Positions 9,600 to 16,361 of a stretch of DNA of 23,263 bases are shown here, one piece after another. A model generated the notes under the pieces. It searched no databases. It saw nothing but the letters and a program-made list of their open reading frames with translations, and had not been told where the DNA came from. Origin of the DNA: Candidatus Marinamargulisbacteria bacterium SCGC AAA071-K20 (lineage in GTDB: Bacteria > Margulisbacteria > Marinamargulisbacteria > GCA-2716485 > AAA071-K20); NCBI GenBank assembly GCA_003265975.1, contig QFBU01000021.1, positions 1 through 23,263 on the forward strand, read 5' to 3'. The position numbers and the translations under genes are program-made. Position 1 is the first letter of the stretch, and each line of letters starts with the position of its first letter.

Positions 9600-10340
9600 C
9601 TACTTTACAACTTTCTCAACTTGATCAAAATCAAGCTCAACTGGTGTTTCTCTTCCAAAAATTGAAATCATTGATTTCAACTTACCTCTATCACCATGTA
9701 TTTCGGATATTGCGCCGGTATATCCTCTGAAAGGACCTAAAATAACCTTAATTACTTCGCCCTCTTCAAAGTCTACATCAACCTTCTTAGTTTTATCTCC
9801 AACTTTATGAAGCACTTTTAAAATCTCAGCTTCAGTAACCGGAGTTGCTTTAACTTTAGATCCAATAAACTTTGCTACGCCAGGTAACGAACGAATTTCG
9901 AAAGAAACTTGTTCGTTATAGTCCATTTGAACAAAAACATACCCAGGAAATATTTTTGTGACTCTTTCGTATCTTTTATTATTTTTAATCTCTACGGTTT
10001 CTTCTTGAGGAACGAGAACTCTATAAAGTTGCCCATCATACTTTTTCTCGTCAATAATTGTTTGAACACGAGATCTAACTCTATACTCTTGATTTGAATA
10101 GCATTGGACTATGTACCATTGACCCAAAGCTGGATCTACATAAACTTCTTCTTCCTCAACTTCTTCATCAGAGTCAGCGTCACTAGAAACATCAGACGAT
10201 GTTTCCTCAACAACCTCTTTTTCAGGAGCTGTCTGTGATTTATCAACATTCTCAGTTTTGATATTAGCTTCTTCAGAAACAACCTCTTCAGGAATCGTTT
10301 CTACGTCGCTATTTAGTTTTTTATTTAGACTATCAGTCAT
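9600..10340 (-). CDS. nusG: Transcription termination/antitermination factor NusG, with acidic N-terminal extension
   Basis: Elongation factor that bridges RNA polymerase to the ribosome or Rho. The NGN domain begins near residue 74 (QWYIVQCYSNQE) and includes the conserved FPGYVFVQMD block. The KOW domain follows at about 190-246 (GEVIKVILGPFRGYTG, ending FDQVEKVVK). At 246 aa the protein is longer than the usual 170-190 because residues 1-72 form an added segment. That segment contains 24 Asp/Glu and only 5 Lys, is rich in Ser and Val, and is probably disordered. The ATG follows GGTGG six nt upstream and lies just after the tandem stop codons of secE. The extension is clearly in frame and has its own ribosome site, so it is unlikely to be a start-call error. 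Confidence 0.97.
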   Translation of the reverse strand: MTDSLNKKLNSDVETIPEEVVSEEANIKTENVDKSQTAPEKEVVEETSSDVSSDADSDEEVEEEEVYVDPALGQWYIVQCYSNQEYRVRSRVQTIIDEKKYDGQLYRVLVPQEETVEIKNNKRYERVTKIFPGYVFVQMDYNEQVSFEIRSLPGVAKFIGSKVKATPVTEAEILKVLHKVGDKTKKVDVDFEEGEVIKVILGPFRGYTGAISEIHGDRGKLKSMISIFGRETPVELDFDQVEKVVK

Positions 10341-10342
10341 TA

Positions 10343-10582
10343 TTATCCACCAAATTGTTGATTTAGAACTAACATTACTTTTCCAAGTAAAATATCTGTT
10401 CCACCTATAAACACTGTAAAAAACACTACGATAAACAAAATTAAGACTGCCCCTTTATAGATTACATCTTTCGAAGGCCAGCTTACTTTTTTCATTTCTA
10501 CTATTGTCTCTTCAATAAAAGAAGCCGATTTTGGACTCTTCTTTGTTATAACTTGATTCGACTTCTTATCTTTATTTGTAAT
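10343..10582 (-). CDS. secE: Preprotein translocase subunit SecE, probable non-canonical start
   Basis: Small SecYEG subunit with one membrane segment. The C-terminal 50 residues contain the signature VEMKKVSWPSKDV followed by one transmembrane helix (about residues 44-61 when the ATT at 10580-10582 is counted as residue 1). The conserved amphipathic helix just before it, FIEETIVE, is encoded, but the only ATG in frame (10493-10495) lies inside the signature and would remove that helix. No GTG or TTG exists between it and the upstream stop at 10601-10603. An ATT start gives a 79-aa protein beginning MTNKDKK, a typical SecE length, with a weak AGAGGG about 12 nt upstream. Alternatives are a -1 slip at GGGTTTA after the out-of-frame ATG at 10591-10593, or a missing base in the sequence. 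The identity is firm; the start is not. Confidence 0.9.
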   Translation of the reverse strand: MTNKDKKSNQVITKKSPKSASFIEETIVEMKKVSWPSKDVIYKGAVLILFIVVFFTVFIGGTDILLGKVMLVLNQQFGG

Positions 10583-10606
10583 GTTAAACCCATCCCTCTT
10601 TTAAAC

Positions 10607-10683
10607 TGGCAGGCCCGGTCGGATTCGAACCGACAACATTCGGTTTTGGAGACCGACGCTCTACCAATTGGAGCTACGAGCCT
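10607..10683 (-). tRNA. trnW: tRNA-Trp (anticodon CCA)
   Basis: A complete cloverleaf on the minus strand: acceptor AGGCTCG/CGGGCCT with one G-U pair, D stem GCTC/GAGC, anticodon stem TCGGT/ACCGA with loop CTCCAAA (anticodon CCA), and T stem GTCGG/CCGAC with TTCGAAT loop. The discriminator is G and the 3' CCA is encoded at 10607-10609. The gene is 77 nt with CCA. It lies 24 nt ahead of the presumed secE start and must be cut out of the same transcript. tRNA-Trp before secE-nusG is a recurring arrangement in several phyla. Confidence 0.97.
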
Positions 10684-10726
10684 TTATAATTATTAAAAAC
10701 TCATGCTTCAAAATAAGCAGACGACA

Positions 10727-10755
10727 ACTCTATCACGAGGCTATAACAGTGTCAA
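10727..10755 (-). promoter_or_regulatory. Promoter for tRNA-Trp, secE, nusG, rpl and rpo genes
   Basis: On the minus strand a consensus -35 TTGACA (10750-10755) is followed after 17 nt by TAGAGT (10727-10732), a 4/6 match to the sigma-70-type -10. The predicted start lies about 37 nt before the tRNA 5' end. No other comparable promoter is seen between here and rpoC, so it may drive the whole cluster. Confidence 0.7.
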
Positions 10756-10822
10756 CACATCAAAGCGGCTCTGGATATTTACCTATTAAATTTGAGTATT
10801 GACGAATATAAGTTTGGGGTGA

Positions 10823-10852
10823 TTGACACTGAATAGATAGTTATGATAAGAT
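10823..10852 (+). promoter_or_regulatory. Promoter for rplU, rpmA, obg, proB, proA
   Basis: A consensus -35 TTGACA (10823-10828), an 18-nt spacer, and TAAGAT (10847-10852) with a TG at the extended -10 position. The predicted transcript would have a 5' leader of roughly 35 nt before the rplU GTG. The -35 shares the nine bases TTGACACTG with the divergent promoter on the other strand. Confidence 0.65.
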
Positions 10853-10883
10853 TTTCGAACTTAATTTTAAGTCCATATTTTTT

Positions 10884-10888
10884 GGAGG
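10884..10888 (+). promoter_or_regulatory. Ribosome binding site that fixes the rplU start
   Basis: GGAGG lies five nt upstream of the GTG at 10894. It rules out the in-frame ATG at 10843, which lies inside the promoter -10 region and would add 17 residues foreign to L21. Confidence 0.85.
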
Positions 10889-10893
10889 ATATA

Positions 10894-11208
10894 GTGTCAG
10901 AAGAAAACATAGCAATAATTGAAACAGGTTCAAAGCAGTACTTAGTTAAAAAAGGTACCGTTCTTGATATTGAGAAAATAGAAACAGATAAAGAGTCAAT
11001 TGAATTTGATAAGGTTCTATTAGTGAAAAAAGGAAAGACAACGAAAGTAGGCAAGCCTTATATAGAAGGAACTACCATAAAGGCTAAAGTGCTTAACCAA
11101 ATTAAAGCACCTAAAGTAATTGTATTTAAATTTAAAAAGAAAACTGGGTATAAGAAGAAACAAGGTCATAGACAAAATATGACTACTATTCAGATAGAAT
11201 CCATTTAA
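10894..11208 (+). CDS. rplU: 50S ribosomal protein L21
   Basis: Large-subunit protein bound to 23S rRNA near L20; 104 aa from the GTG start, the normal length. The family blocks are IAIIETGSKQYLVKKG near the N-terminus and GYKKKQGHRQNMTTIQI at the C-terminus. GTG was chosen over the upstream in-frame ATG because a GGAGG sits at correct spacing and the family begins only a few residues before AIIETG. It is the first gene of the plus-strand operon, and rpmA follows after 11 nt, the near-universal rplU-rpmA-obg order. Confidence 0.97.
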   Translation: MSEENIAIIETGSKQYLVKKGTVLDIEKIETDKESIEFDKVLLVKKGKTTKVGKPYIEGTTIKAKVLNQIKAPKVIVFKFKKKTGYKKKQGHRQNMTTIQIESI

Positions 11209-11219
11209 GGAGATAGAAA

Positions 11220-11474
11220 ATGGCGCATAAAAAAGGAAAAGGTAGTACTAAGAACGGTCGAGATAGTCAGTCTAAACGGCTTGGCGTTAAACGATTTTCA
11301 GGTGAAGTAGTTGTTCCAGGATGTATTATTGTACGTCAAAGAGGAACTCTTTTTCAAGTTGGCAATAATGTTGGTATTGGTAAAGATTTTACTATTTTTT
11401 CTAAAATTGAAGGTACAGTAGCCTTCGAATTTGTTAATAAAAACAAAAAGAAAATTTCTGTTTACGCCGCTTAA
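11220..11474 (+). CDS. rpmA: 50S ribosomal protein L27
   Basis: Large-subunit protein whose N-terminal tail reaches the peptidyl transferase centre; 84 aa. The protein starts directly with MAHKKGKGSTKNGRDS. It therefore has no cleavable N-terminal extension of the kind removed by the Prp protease in Firmicutes, which argues against that phylum. AGGAG lies upstream at good spacing, just after the rplU stop. The middle part (GTLFQVGNNVGIGKDFTIF) is somewhat diverged from the common form but keeps the family pattern. Confidence 0.97.
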   Translation: MAHKKGKGSTKNGRDSQSKRLGVKRFSGEVVVPGCIIVRQRGTLFQVGNNVGIGKDFTIFSKIEGTVAFEFVNKNKKKISVYAA

Positions 11475-11497
11475 TCTATTTCTAGATAATTACGCAA

Positions 11498-12502
11498 ATG
11501 TCTTCATTTATTGATAAAGTTACCGTAAAGGTTGAGTCTGGGTCAGGTGGACAAGGCTGCATTAGTTTTAGACGGGAAAAATACGAACCTAAGGGTGGTC
11601 CTAATGGTGGTGATGGCGGCCAAGGTGGCAGTATTCTCTTCAAAGTTTCTACACAAGTACAATCTCTTTCAGAATTTAGACATAGAAAGGTTCATAAAGC
11701 TAAAAGTGGAGACCCAGGTCGTACTAAGCAACAATCTGGACTCAAAGGTGCTGACATTGAGCTGAAAGTTCCTTTAGGCACGCTAGTGTATTCAGCTGAA
11801 GGGGCCTTGATAAAAGATTTAAATACCCCAGACTCTTTTTATTGTGCCGCTGAAGGTGGTTTAGGCGGCAAAGGAAATATGAACTTTGCTACATCTATTA
11901 ATCAAACACCACGATATGCTCAACCAGGTAAAAATGGAGAAAACAGGGAACTTAAGCTTGAACTCCGAATGATTGCTGAAGTAGGTTTAATTGGATTTCC
12001 TAATGCTGGAAAGTCTACCCTACTCAAAACACTAACGTACTCAAATCCAAAGATTGCAAATTATCCATTTACAACATTAAGTCCAAACCTAGGAACTTTA
12101 AAGTTAATAGATAGAGAAATAGTTATTGCTGATATTCCCGGTTTGATTAAAGGTGCATCTAAAGGATTAGGCCTGGGGGATGAATTTTTACGACATATCG
12201 ATCGAACGGGCCTTCTCATTCATTTAGTTGCTGTGGAAGAAGACGTAGAAAAATGTATTGAAAATTATACTTCAATTTGCGGAGAATTAGATCAGAGTGA
12301 TTACAATTTATTAGCTAAACCTCAAATTGTAGCTCTTTCAAAATGTGATGCAGTTGAAGATGACATTATAAAAAAGATTGAAAAAGCATTTAAAAAAATA
12401 AAGATTTCAACTATTAAAATTTCTTCGTATAATGGTGATGGTATTGATACTCTTATGGAGACAATGTTAACCACATTAAACGAGAAAAAAGATGAAAAAT
12501 AA
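11498..12502 (+). CDS. obg: GTPase Obg, 50S ribosome assembly factor
   Basis: Ribosome-assembly GTPase of 334 aa. The glycine-rich Obg fold covers about 1-157 (CISFRREKYEPKGGPNGGDG). The G domain then has G1 GFPNAGKST (166-174), the switch I block YPFTTLSPNLGT, G3 DIPG (212-215), G4 SKCD (281-284, with Ser replacing the usual Asn) and G5 near ISSYNGDG. The protein ends right after the G domain and so lacks the extra C-terminal OCT domain of Bacillus Obg. No clear Shine-Dalgarno precedes the ATG, unlike rplU and rpmA. It overlaps the proB start by 11 nt. Confidence 0.97.
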   Translation: MSSFIDKVTVKVESGSGGQGCISFRREKYEPKGGPNGGDGGQGGSILFKVSTQVQSLSEFRHRKVHKAKSGDPGRTKQQSGLKGADIELKVPLGTLVYSAEGALIKDLNTPDSFYCAAEGGLGGKGNMNFATSINQTPRYAQPGKNGENRELKLELRMIAEVGLIGFPNAGKSTLLKTLTYSNPKIANYPFTTLSPNLGTLKLIDREIVIADIPGLIKGASKGLGLGDEFLRHIDRTGLLIHLVAVEEDVEKCIENYTSICGELDQSDYNLLAKPQIVALSKCDAVEDDIIKKIEKAFKKIKISTIKISSYNGDGIDTLMETMLTTLNEKKDEK

Positions 12503-13286
12503 AATAGTCATTAAAATTGGGACAAGAATACTTACTACTGACTCTGGCCAGCTTGATAAAAATAATTTAAAAAACCTAGTTGATCAAATTTCAACACTTC
12601 AAAAAACCTATCGTGGTGATGAATACCGCTTTATTATCGTCACCTCTGGTTCTATTACTTGTGGATCTGAGGCCCTTGGTATAACGCCCAATACTATCCC
12701 TGAAAAACAAGCAGCTGCCTCTGTTGGACAATATCTATTAATGCAAGAATATGGAAAATGCTTTAAAGAGAATGGTATTAATGTAGGACAAATTCTACTT
12801 ACAAGAGATGGCATTGAAGATGAAGCTAGAGCAGAGAATATTAAAAATACTATGAACACCCTACTCAATCAGGGCGCTATACCAATAATTAATGAGAACG
12901 ACAGTGTCGCTACTGATGAAATTAAATTTGGTGATAATGATGAACTTTCAAGTAAAGTTTCAGCTCTAATTAAAGCAAGTAAGTTGATTTTACTTACTGA
13001 TACTGATGGTTTGTATGAAAAGAACCCTATGATAGATACAGATGCAAAGTTTTTAAGAACAGTTAAATTAATAACTGATGATATTATTAGAATGGCGAAT
13101 GGGCCAGTAAACAAACGTAGTAGAGGTGGCATGAAAAGTAAGATTGAGGCCGCAAAATTTGCAACTTCAAACGGTATTGAGACAATTATTGCAAATGGAA
13201 GAGAAAAAAAGATTATTGAAAAGTTAATAAACAACGAGTCTTTTGGTACACTTTTTTTAGTAAATCAGAAAGAAGGTTTAAAATGA
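12492..13286 (+). CDS. proB: Glutamate 5-kinase, short form without PUA domain
   Basis: First enzyme of proline synthesis: it phosphorylates the gamma-carboxyl of glutamate with ATP. The amino-acid-kinase fold is complete, with KIGTRILT at the N-terminus, TSGSITCGSEALG, INENDSVATDEIKFGDND and LLTDTDGLYEKNP. It ends near ETIIANGREKK and a short tail at 264 aa. E. coli ProB (367 aa) has a C-terminal PUA domain that is absent here; such short forms are common in other phyla. The gene begins inside obg and its TGA overlaps the ATG of proA (ATGA), so translation is probably coupled with both. ProB and ProA work together because the acyl phosphate is unstable. proC is not in the window. Confidence 0.96.
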   Translation: MKNKIVIKIGTRILTTDSGQLDKNNLKNLVDQISTLQKTYRGDEYRFIIVTSGSITCGSEALGITPNTIPEKQAAASVGQYLLMQEYGKCFKENGINVGQILLTRDGIEDEARAENIKNTMNTLLNQGAIPIINENDSVATDEIKFGDNDELSSKVSALIKASKLILLTDTDGLYEKNPMIDTDAKFLRTVKLITDDIIRMANGPVNKRSRGGMKSKIEAAKFATSNGIETIIANGREKKIIEKLINNESFGTLFLVNQKEGLK

Positions 13287-14545
13287 CAACAAAAACACCC
13301 CAAACAATTAGAGAACAATGCAAAAAAGCATATGATGCTTCCAAACTGTTGATTTCTCTAAACACACAGGAAAAGAATGAACTACTGCTTAAGATGGCCC
13401 AAAGTCTTGTAGATAGTTGTTCAATAATTTTACAAGAGAATGAAAATGATCTTGTAGAAGGAAAGAAAAAAGGAACTTCAGATTATTTACTAGACAGATT
13501 AAAGCTGGATGCTACTCGAGTAGCAGGGATTGCAGATAGCATTCGTACCATTTCTACGCTTGATGACCCAATTGGGGAAGTCATGTCGGAGTGGACTCGC
13601 CCAAATGGATTAAATATTAGTAAAATTAGAGTGCCGTTGGGTGTAATTGGTATTATTTATGAAGCTCGCCCAAATGTAACGGCAGATGCTACTTCTTTAG
13701 CCTTTAAAACTGGGAACAGTATTGTACTTAGAGGTAGTTCTTCTGCATATAGGTCAAATAAGGCTATTGTTGAAGCACTAAAGGCCCCTTTGATAGAGAG
13801 TGGGTTTAACTCAGATTGTATTCAACTTTTGGAAGATACTACTAGAGAAGGTGTCAAATATTTTGTAAAAATGAATGACTATATCAGCTTGATAATTCCA
13901 AGGGGTGGCGCCAGCTTGATACAAAGCGTACTCAAAGAGGCAAGTGTACCCACTGTTGAGACAGGTGTCGGGAATTGTCATGTATATGTAGATAAAGATG
14001 CTAATTTGGAAAAGGCAAAAGCCATAGTGTTTAACTCGAAAACACATCGACCATCTGTATGTAATTCTTGTGAGTCATTAGTTATTCACAAGGAAATAGC
14101 AGATGTATTTTTACCTGATACAATTGAAGAACTGCAAAAAGCTGGAGTTGAAATACATGGATGTAAAATCACACAATCTTTGGGTAAAAATATACTAGAG
14201 GCTAGCGATGAAGATTGGGGACAGGAATATCTTGATTTGACTATTTCAATAAAAGTAGTGGCGTCACCTGAAGAAGCCATTGAACATATTTCGAAATATG
14301 GAACATATCACTCAGAAGCAATTGTTACTGAGAACACCCAGACATCTGACATTTTTATAAAACAAATCGACGCATCCGCAGTTCTGGTAAATGCGTCCAC
14401 TCGATTTACCGATGGAGGAGAGTTTGGTTTTGGAGCTGAAATTGGAATATCAACACAAAAGCTTCATGCTAGAGGGCCTATGGGCCTACCTGAGATCACA
14501 TCTTATAAATATATTGTAAAAGGAACAGGCCAAATAAGAAGCTAG
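13283..14545 (+). CDS. proA: Glutamate-5-semialdehyde dehydrogenase (gamma-glutamyl phosphate reductase)
   Basis: Second enzyme of proline synthesis: NADPH-dependent reduction of gamma-glutamyl phosphate to glutamate semialdehyde. It is 420 aa, the standard length. The catalytic cysteine is C260 in the block THRPSVCNSCESL. Other family blocks are PLGVIGIIYEARPNVT (118-133), IIPRGGASLI near 204, and the C-terminal FTDGGEFGFGAEIGISTQ and HARGPMGLPEIT. It is the last gene of the plus-strand operon. Its stop is only 7 nt from the stop of the convergent metalloprotease gene, and no good terminator lies between them. Confidence 0.98.
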   Translation: MTTKTPQTIREQCKKAYDASKLLISLNTQEKNELLLKMAQSLVDSCSIILQENENDLVEGKKKGTSDYLLDRLKLDATRVAGIADSIRTISTLDDPIGEVMSEWTRPNGLNISKIRVPLGVIGIIYEARPNVTADATSLAFKTGNSIVLRGSSSAYRSNKAIVEALKAPLIESGFNSDCIQLLEDTTREGVKYFVKMNDYISLIIPRGGASLIQSVLKEASVPTVETGVGNCHVYVDKDANLEKAKAIVFNSKTHRPSVCNSCESLVIHKEIADVFLPDTIEELQKAGVEIHGCKITQSLGKNILEASDEDWGQEYLDLTISIKVVASPEEAIEHISKYGTYHSEAIVTENTQTSDIFIKQIDASAVLVNASTRFTDGGEFGFGAEIGISTQKLHARGPMGLPEITSYKYIVKGTGQIRS

Positions 14546-14552
14546 CTTAGAG

Positions 14553-15170
14553 TTATGCCAAGGTACTAAAGTCCGACCCATCTTTATTTTTTGGCGGCAT
14601 TTTAGGATAGTTTAAGGGATTGTCTTCTTTAATATCAAATATTTTTCGGCTTAAGTCTAAAGCGTCTTCTTCTGGAGATTTTTGTCTAAAATGAGAAGGG
14701 ATTTGCTCGTCAAAGGTTTTTCCTTTTTCTTTTTTTGCATGAATTTCCTTACTATGGAATCCACCTTCAGAAATTACTATGGGGATATGTATGGGCTGTT
14801 TATTAACAACTTCATAGGCAGCAAATATTGGCTGATTAGGGTCAGCTAAGCTCAAGATAAAATGATATTGATGCCCTGTCGCAATATCTTGTGCTGAAGG
14901 ATAGGCAGCCCCGTTAGGGTGAGTGTGATACAAACCATAGTAATCAAGTTCATGTTTTTGAAAAAATTGATGAGCTCTTAATACATCTTCTTTTGAAAAA
15001 GCAAACGTTCCAGTTTGATCCTCTAAGTGTTGGTTGTAAATTGGTAAAATACCCTGAATGAAATTACCCTTACCACCAACAAAACCGCCTGACTCAATGG
15101 GTAAATTATCGATCCCTTGTTTTACTATGATGTCATAGTGTTTTCTAGTGATTCGAAAAAAACGATCCAT
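14553..15170 (-). CDS. JAMM/MPN-type zinc metalloprotease of unknown substrate
   Basis: Protein of 205 aa with a full JAMM (MPN+) site: catalytic Glu E26 in PIESGG, then YHTHP with H82 and H84, and PSAQD with S92 and D95. The predicted zinc ligands are H82, H84 and D95. The catalytic domain covers about 1-140; the C-terminal 60 residues are charged, Pro- and Lys-rich, and match no domain I recognise. Bacterial relatives of this fold cleave sulfur-carrier or ubiquitin-like proteins, or modify siderophore or cysteine intermediates. No ubiquitin-like, E1-like or cysteine-synthase gene is in the window, so the substrate is unknown. AAGGTAG precedes the ATG. It lies 26 nt after rph and is probably last in that operon. 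No signal peptide is seen, so it is likely cytoplasmic. Confidence 0.8.
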   Translation of the reverse strand: MDRFFRITRKHYDIIVKQGIDNLPIESGGFVGGKGNFIQGILPIYNQHLEDQTGTFAFSKEDVLRAHQFFQKHELDYYGLYHTHPNGAAYPSAQDIATGHQYHFILSLADPNQPIFAAYEVVNKQPIHIPIVISEGGFHSKEIHAKKEKGKTFDEQIPSHFRQKSPEEDALDLSRKIFDIKEDNPLNYPKMPPKNKDGSDFSTLA

Positions 15171-15196
15171 TATTTTACTACCTTAAGCAAGTACAA

Positions 15197-15898
15197 TTAT
15201 TTTATTTTTTCAAATAATTCATTTATAGAGTTATGAGCGAAGTCTAAAAGAGAGTTTAGCTCGTCTCTTGTAAATGTCTCTTTCTCTGCTGTTCCTTGGA
15301 CTTCTACTAATCGTCCTGAGTCTGTCATTACAACGTTCATATCTAGCCCAGCTTCGGAGTCTTCTTCATAACAAAGATCTGTTATTAATTCTCCGTTGAA
15401 CTTTCCAACACTAATAGCAGAAACCCATTCTTTAATAGGATTTTCTTTGATTATACCTTTTTCTAATAAATGATCAATTGCCTCTGACATAGCTACCATT
15501 CCGCCAGTGATTGATGCCGTTCTAGTCCCACCGTCAGCTTGTAAAACATCTGCATCAATATATATTGTACGTTCACCAAGCTTCTTAAAATCAACTACAG
15601 CGCGAAGAGATCTACCTATAAGACGTTGAATTTCACTTGTTCGTCCTGAAACTTTTCCTTTAGATACTTCTCTAAATACTCTAGTATCTCCACTACCTGG
15701 AAGCATTGAATATTCAGCAGTTAGCCAGCCGATTCCTTCGTTTTTTATAAATCTTGGAACACGTTCTTCTATTGTAGCTGTACAAAGTACTTTTGTATTT
15801 CCAAAACTGATCAGAACTGAACCTGGCGCATTAGTCGTATATTTTCGTTGAACTGTAATTTCTCTAAGTTCGTTTACTTTTCTATTATTTGGTCTCAT
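15197..15898 (-). CDS. rph: Ribonuclease PH
   Basis: Phosphorolytic 3'-5' exoribonuclease that trims tRNA 3' ends; 233 aa, close to the usual 238. Family blocks are the N-terminal RPNNRKVNELREITVQRKYT, then GSVLISFGNTKVLCTA, GRTSEIQRLIGRSLRAVVD, the phosphate-site region DADVLQADGGTRTASITG and the C-terminal VEVQGTAEKETF. The ATG at 15896-15898 was chosen because AAGGAG (15908-15913) lies nine nt upstream and the family begins here. An in-frame upstream ATG at 15979 would add 27 unrelated residues inside the preceding gene. It overlaps the end of the coiled-coil gene by 14 nt. Confidence 0.97.
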   Translation of the reverse strand: MRPNNRKVNELREITVQRKYTTNAPGSVLISFGNTKVLCTATIEERVPRFIKNEGIGWLTAEYSMLPGSGDTRVFREVSKGKVSGRTSEIQRLIGRSLRAVVDFKKLGERTIYIDADVLQADGGTRTASITGGMVAMSEAIDHLLEKGIIKENPIKEWVSAISVGKFNGELITDLCYEEDSEAGLDMNVVMTDSGRLVEVQGTAEKETFTRDELNSLLDFAHNSINELFEKIK

Positions 15899-16361
15899 AT
15901 TTATATTCTCCTTCGGTTTTTTCATAGTCTTTATGTCTTTCCAACATATCTCTACTTGTATCAATGTTTTTTTCCACATTAATTACATTTTTTTGTACTT
16001 TTGTAATCATTAATTGCAAATTTGCCAGAATATAGTCAGCATAATCGGCAGCATCTCGCTTTATTATCTCAGCCTCTTTTCTGGCTTCCTCAACTATAGT
16101 TACTGGATCTGAAGAAGGAATTGAACCACTGTTAACTTGATGAGTCTGAACACGAGAGGCTTCAGCTTTATTCTCAACATTAAAAGTAACGTCAACGGCC
16201 TTTCTAATGACATCATCGCTACCATTAATTACGAGTCTAAGTTTATCGATTAAGCGTAATATCTTTTTTTCCTCTAAGATAATCTTTCCGGTCATTGGAA
16301 CTTTTGACGATTCTAAAATCGTGGCTTCAATAGAGTCGATTAGGCCTAGTACTTCATTCAT
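15885..16361 (-). CDS. Coiled-coil protein of the family found next to coaD (function unknown)
   Basis: Protein of 158 aa. The N-terminal part, with ESSKVPMTGKIILEEKK and IDKLRLVI, resembles an uncharacterised family often annotated only as 'ATPase' or DivIVA-like and commonly encoded beside coaD/rsmD in Clostridia and related bacteria. I recognise it from that pattern and from its position. From about residue 88 (EEARKEAEIIKRDAADYADY) to 150 it is a long charged helix, probably a coiled coil like those of DivIVA or ATP synthase subunit b. No nucleotide-binding motif is present, so the ATPase label is unsupported. AGAGGA precedes the ATG. It overlaps coaD by 8 nt and rph by 14 nt. Confidence 0.75.
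   Translation of the reverse strand: MNEVLGLIDSIEATILESSKVPMTGKIILEEKKILRLIDKLRLVINGSDDVIRKAVDVTFNVENKAEASRVQTHQVNSGSIPSSDPVTIVEEARKEAEIIKRDAADYADYILANLQLMITKVQKNVINVEKNIDTSRDMLERHKDYEKTEGEYKYETK

Noticed and set aside
10607..10683. Attachment site or integration scar at tRNA-Trp
   Set aside because: The tRNA is intact, no partial copy of its 3' end was noticed in the window, and only core genes flank it.
10843..10893. An upstream ATG start for rplU adding 17 residues
   Set aside because: The ATG overlaps the promoter -10, has no ribosome site, and the added residues do not belong to L21; the GTG at 10894 has GGAGG at the right distance.
14539..14600. Bidirectional terminator between proA and the metalloprotease gene (AAGCTAGCTT palindrome; GCCAA/TTGGC)
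   Set aside because: The stems are only 5 bp and are not followed by a proper T-tract, so I do not call a terminator.
15899..15979. A longer rph product starting at 15979
   Set aside because: The extra 27 residues lie inside the coiled-coil gene and are not part of RNase PH; AAGGAG at 15908-15913 marks the ATG at 15898.
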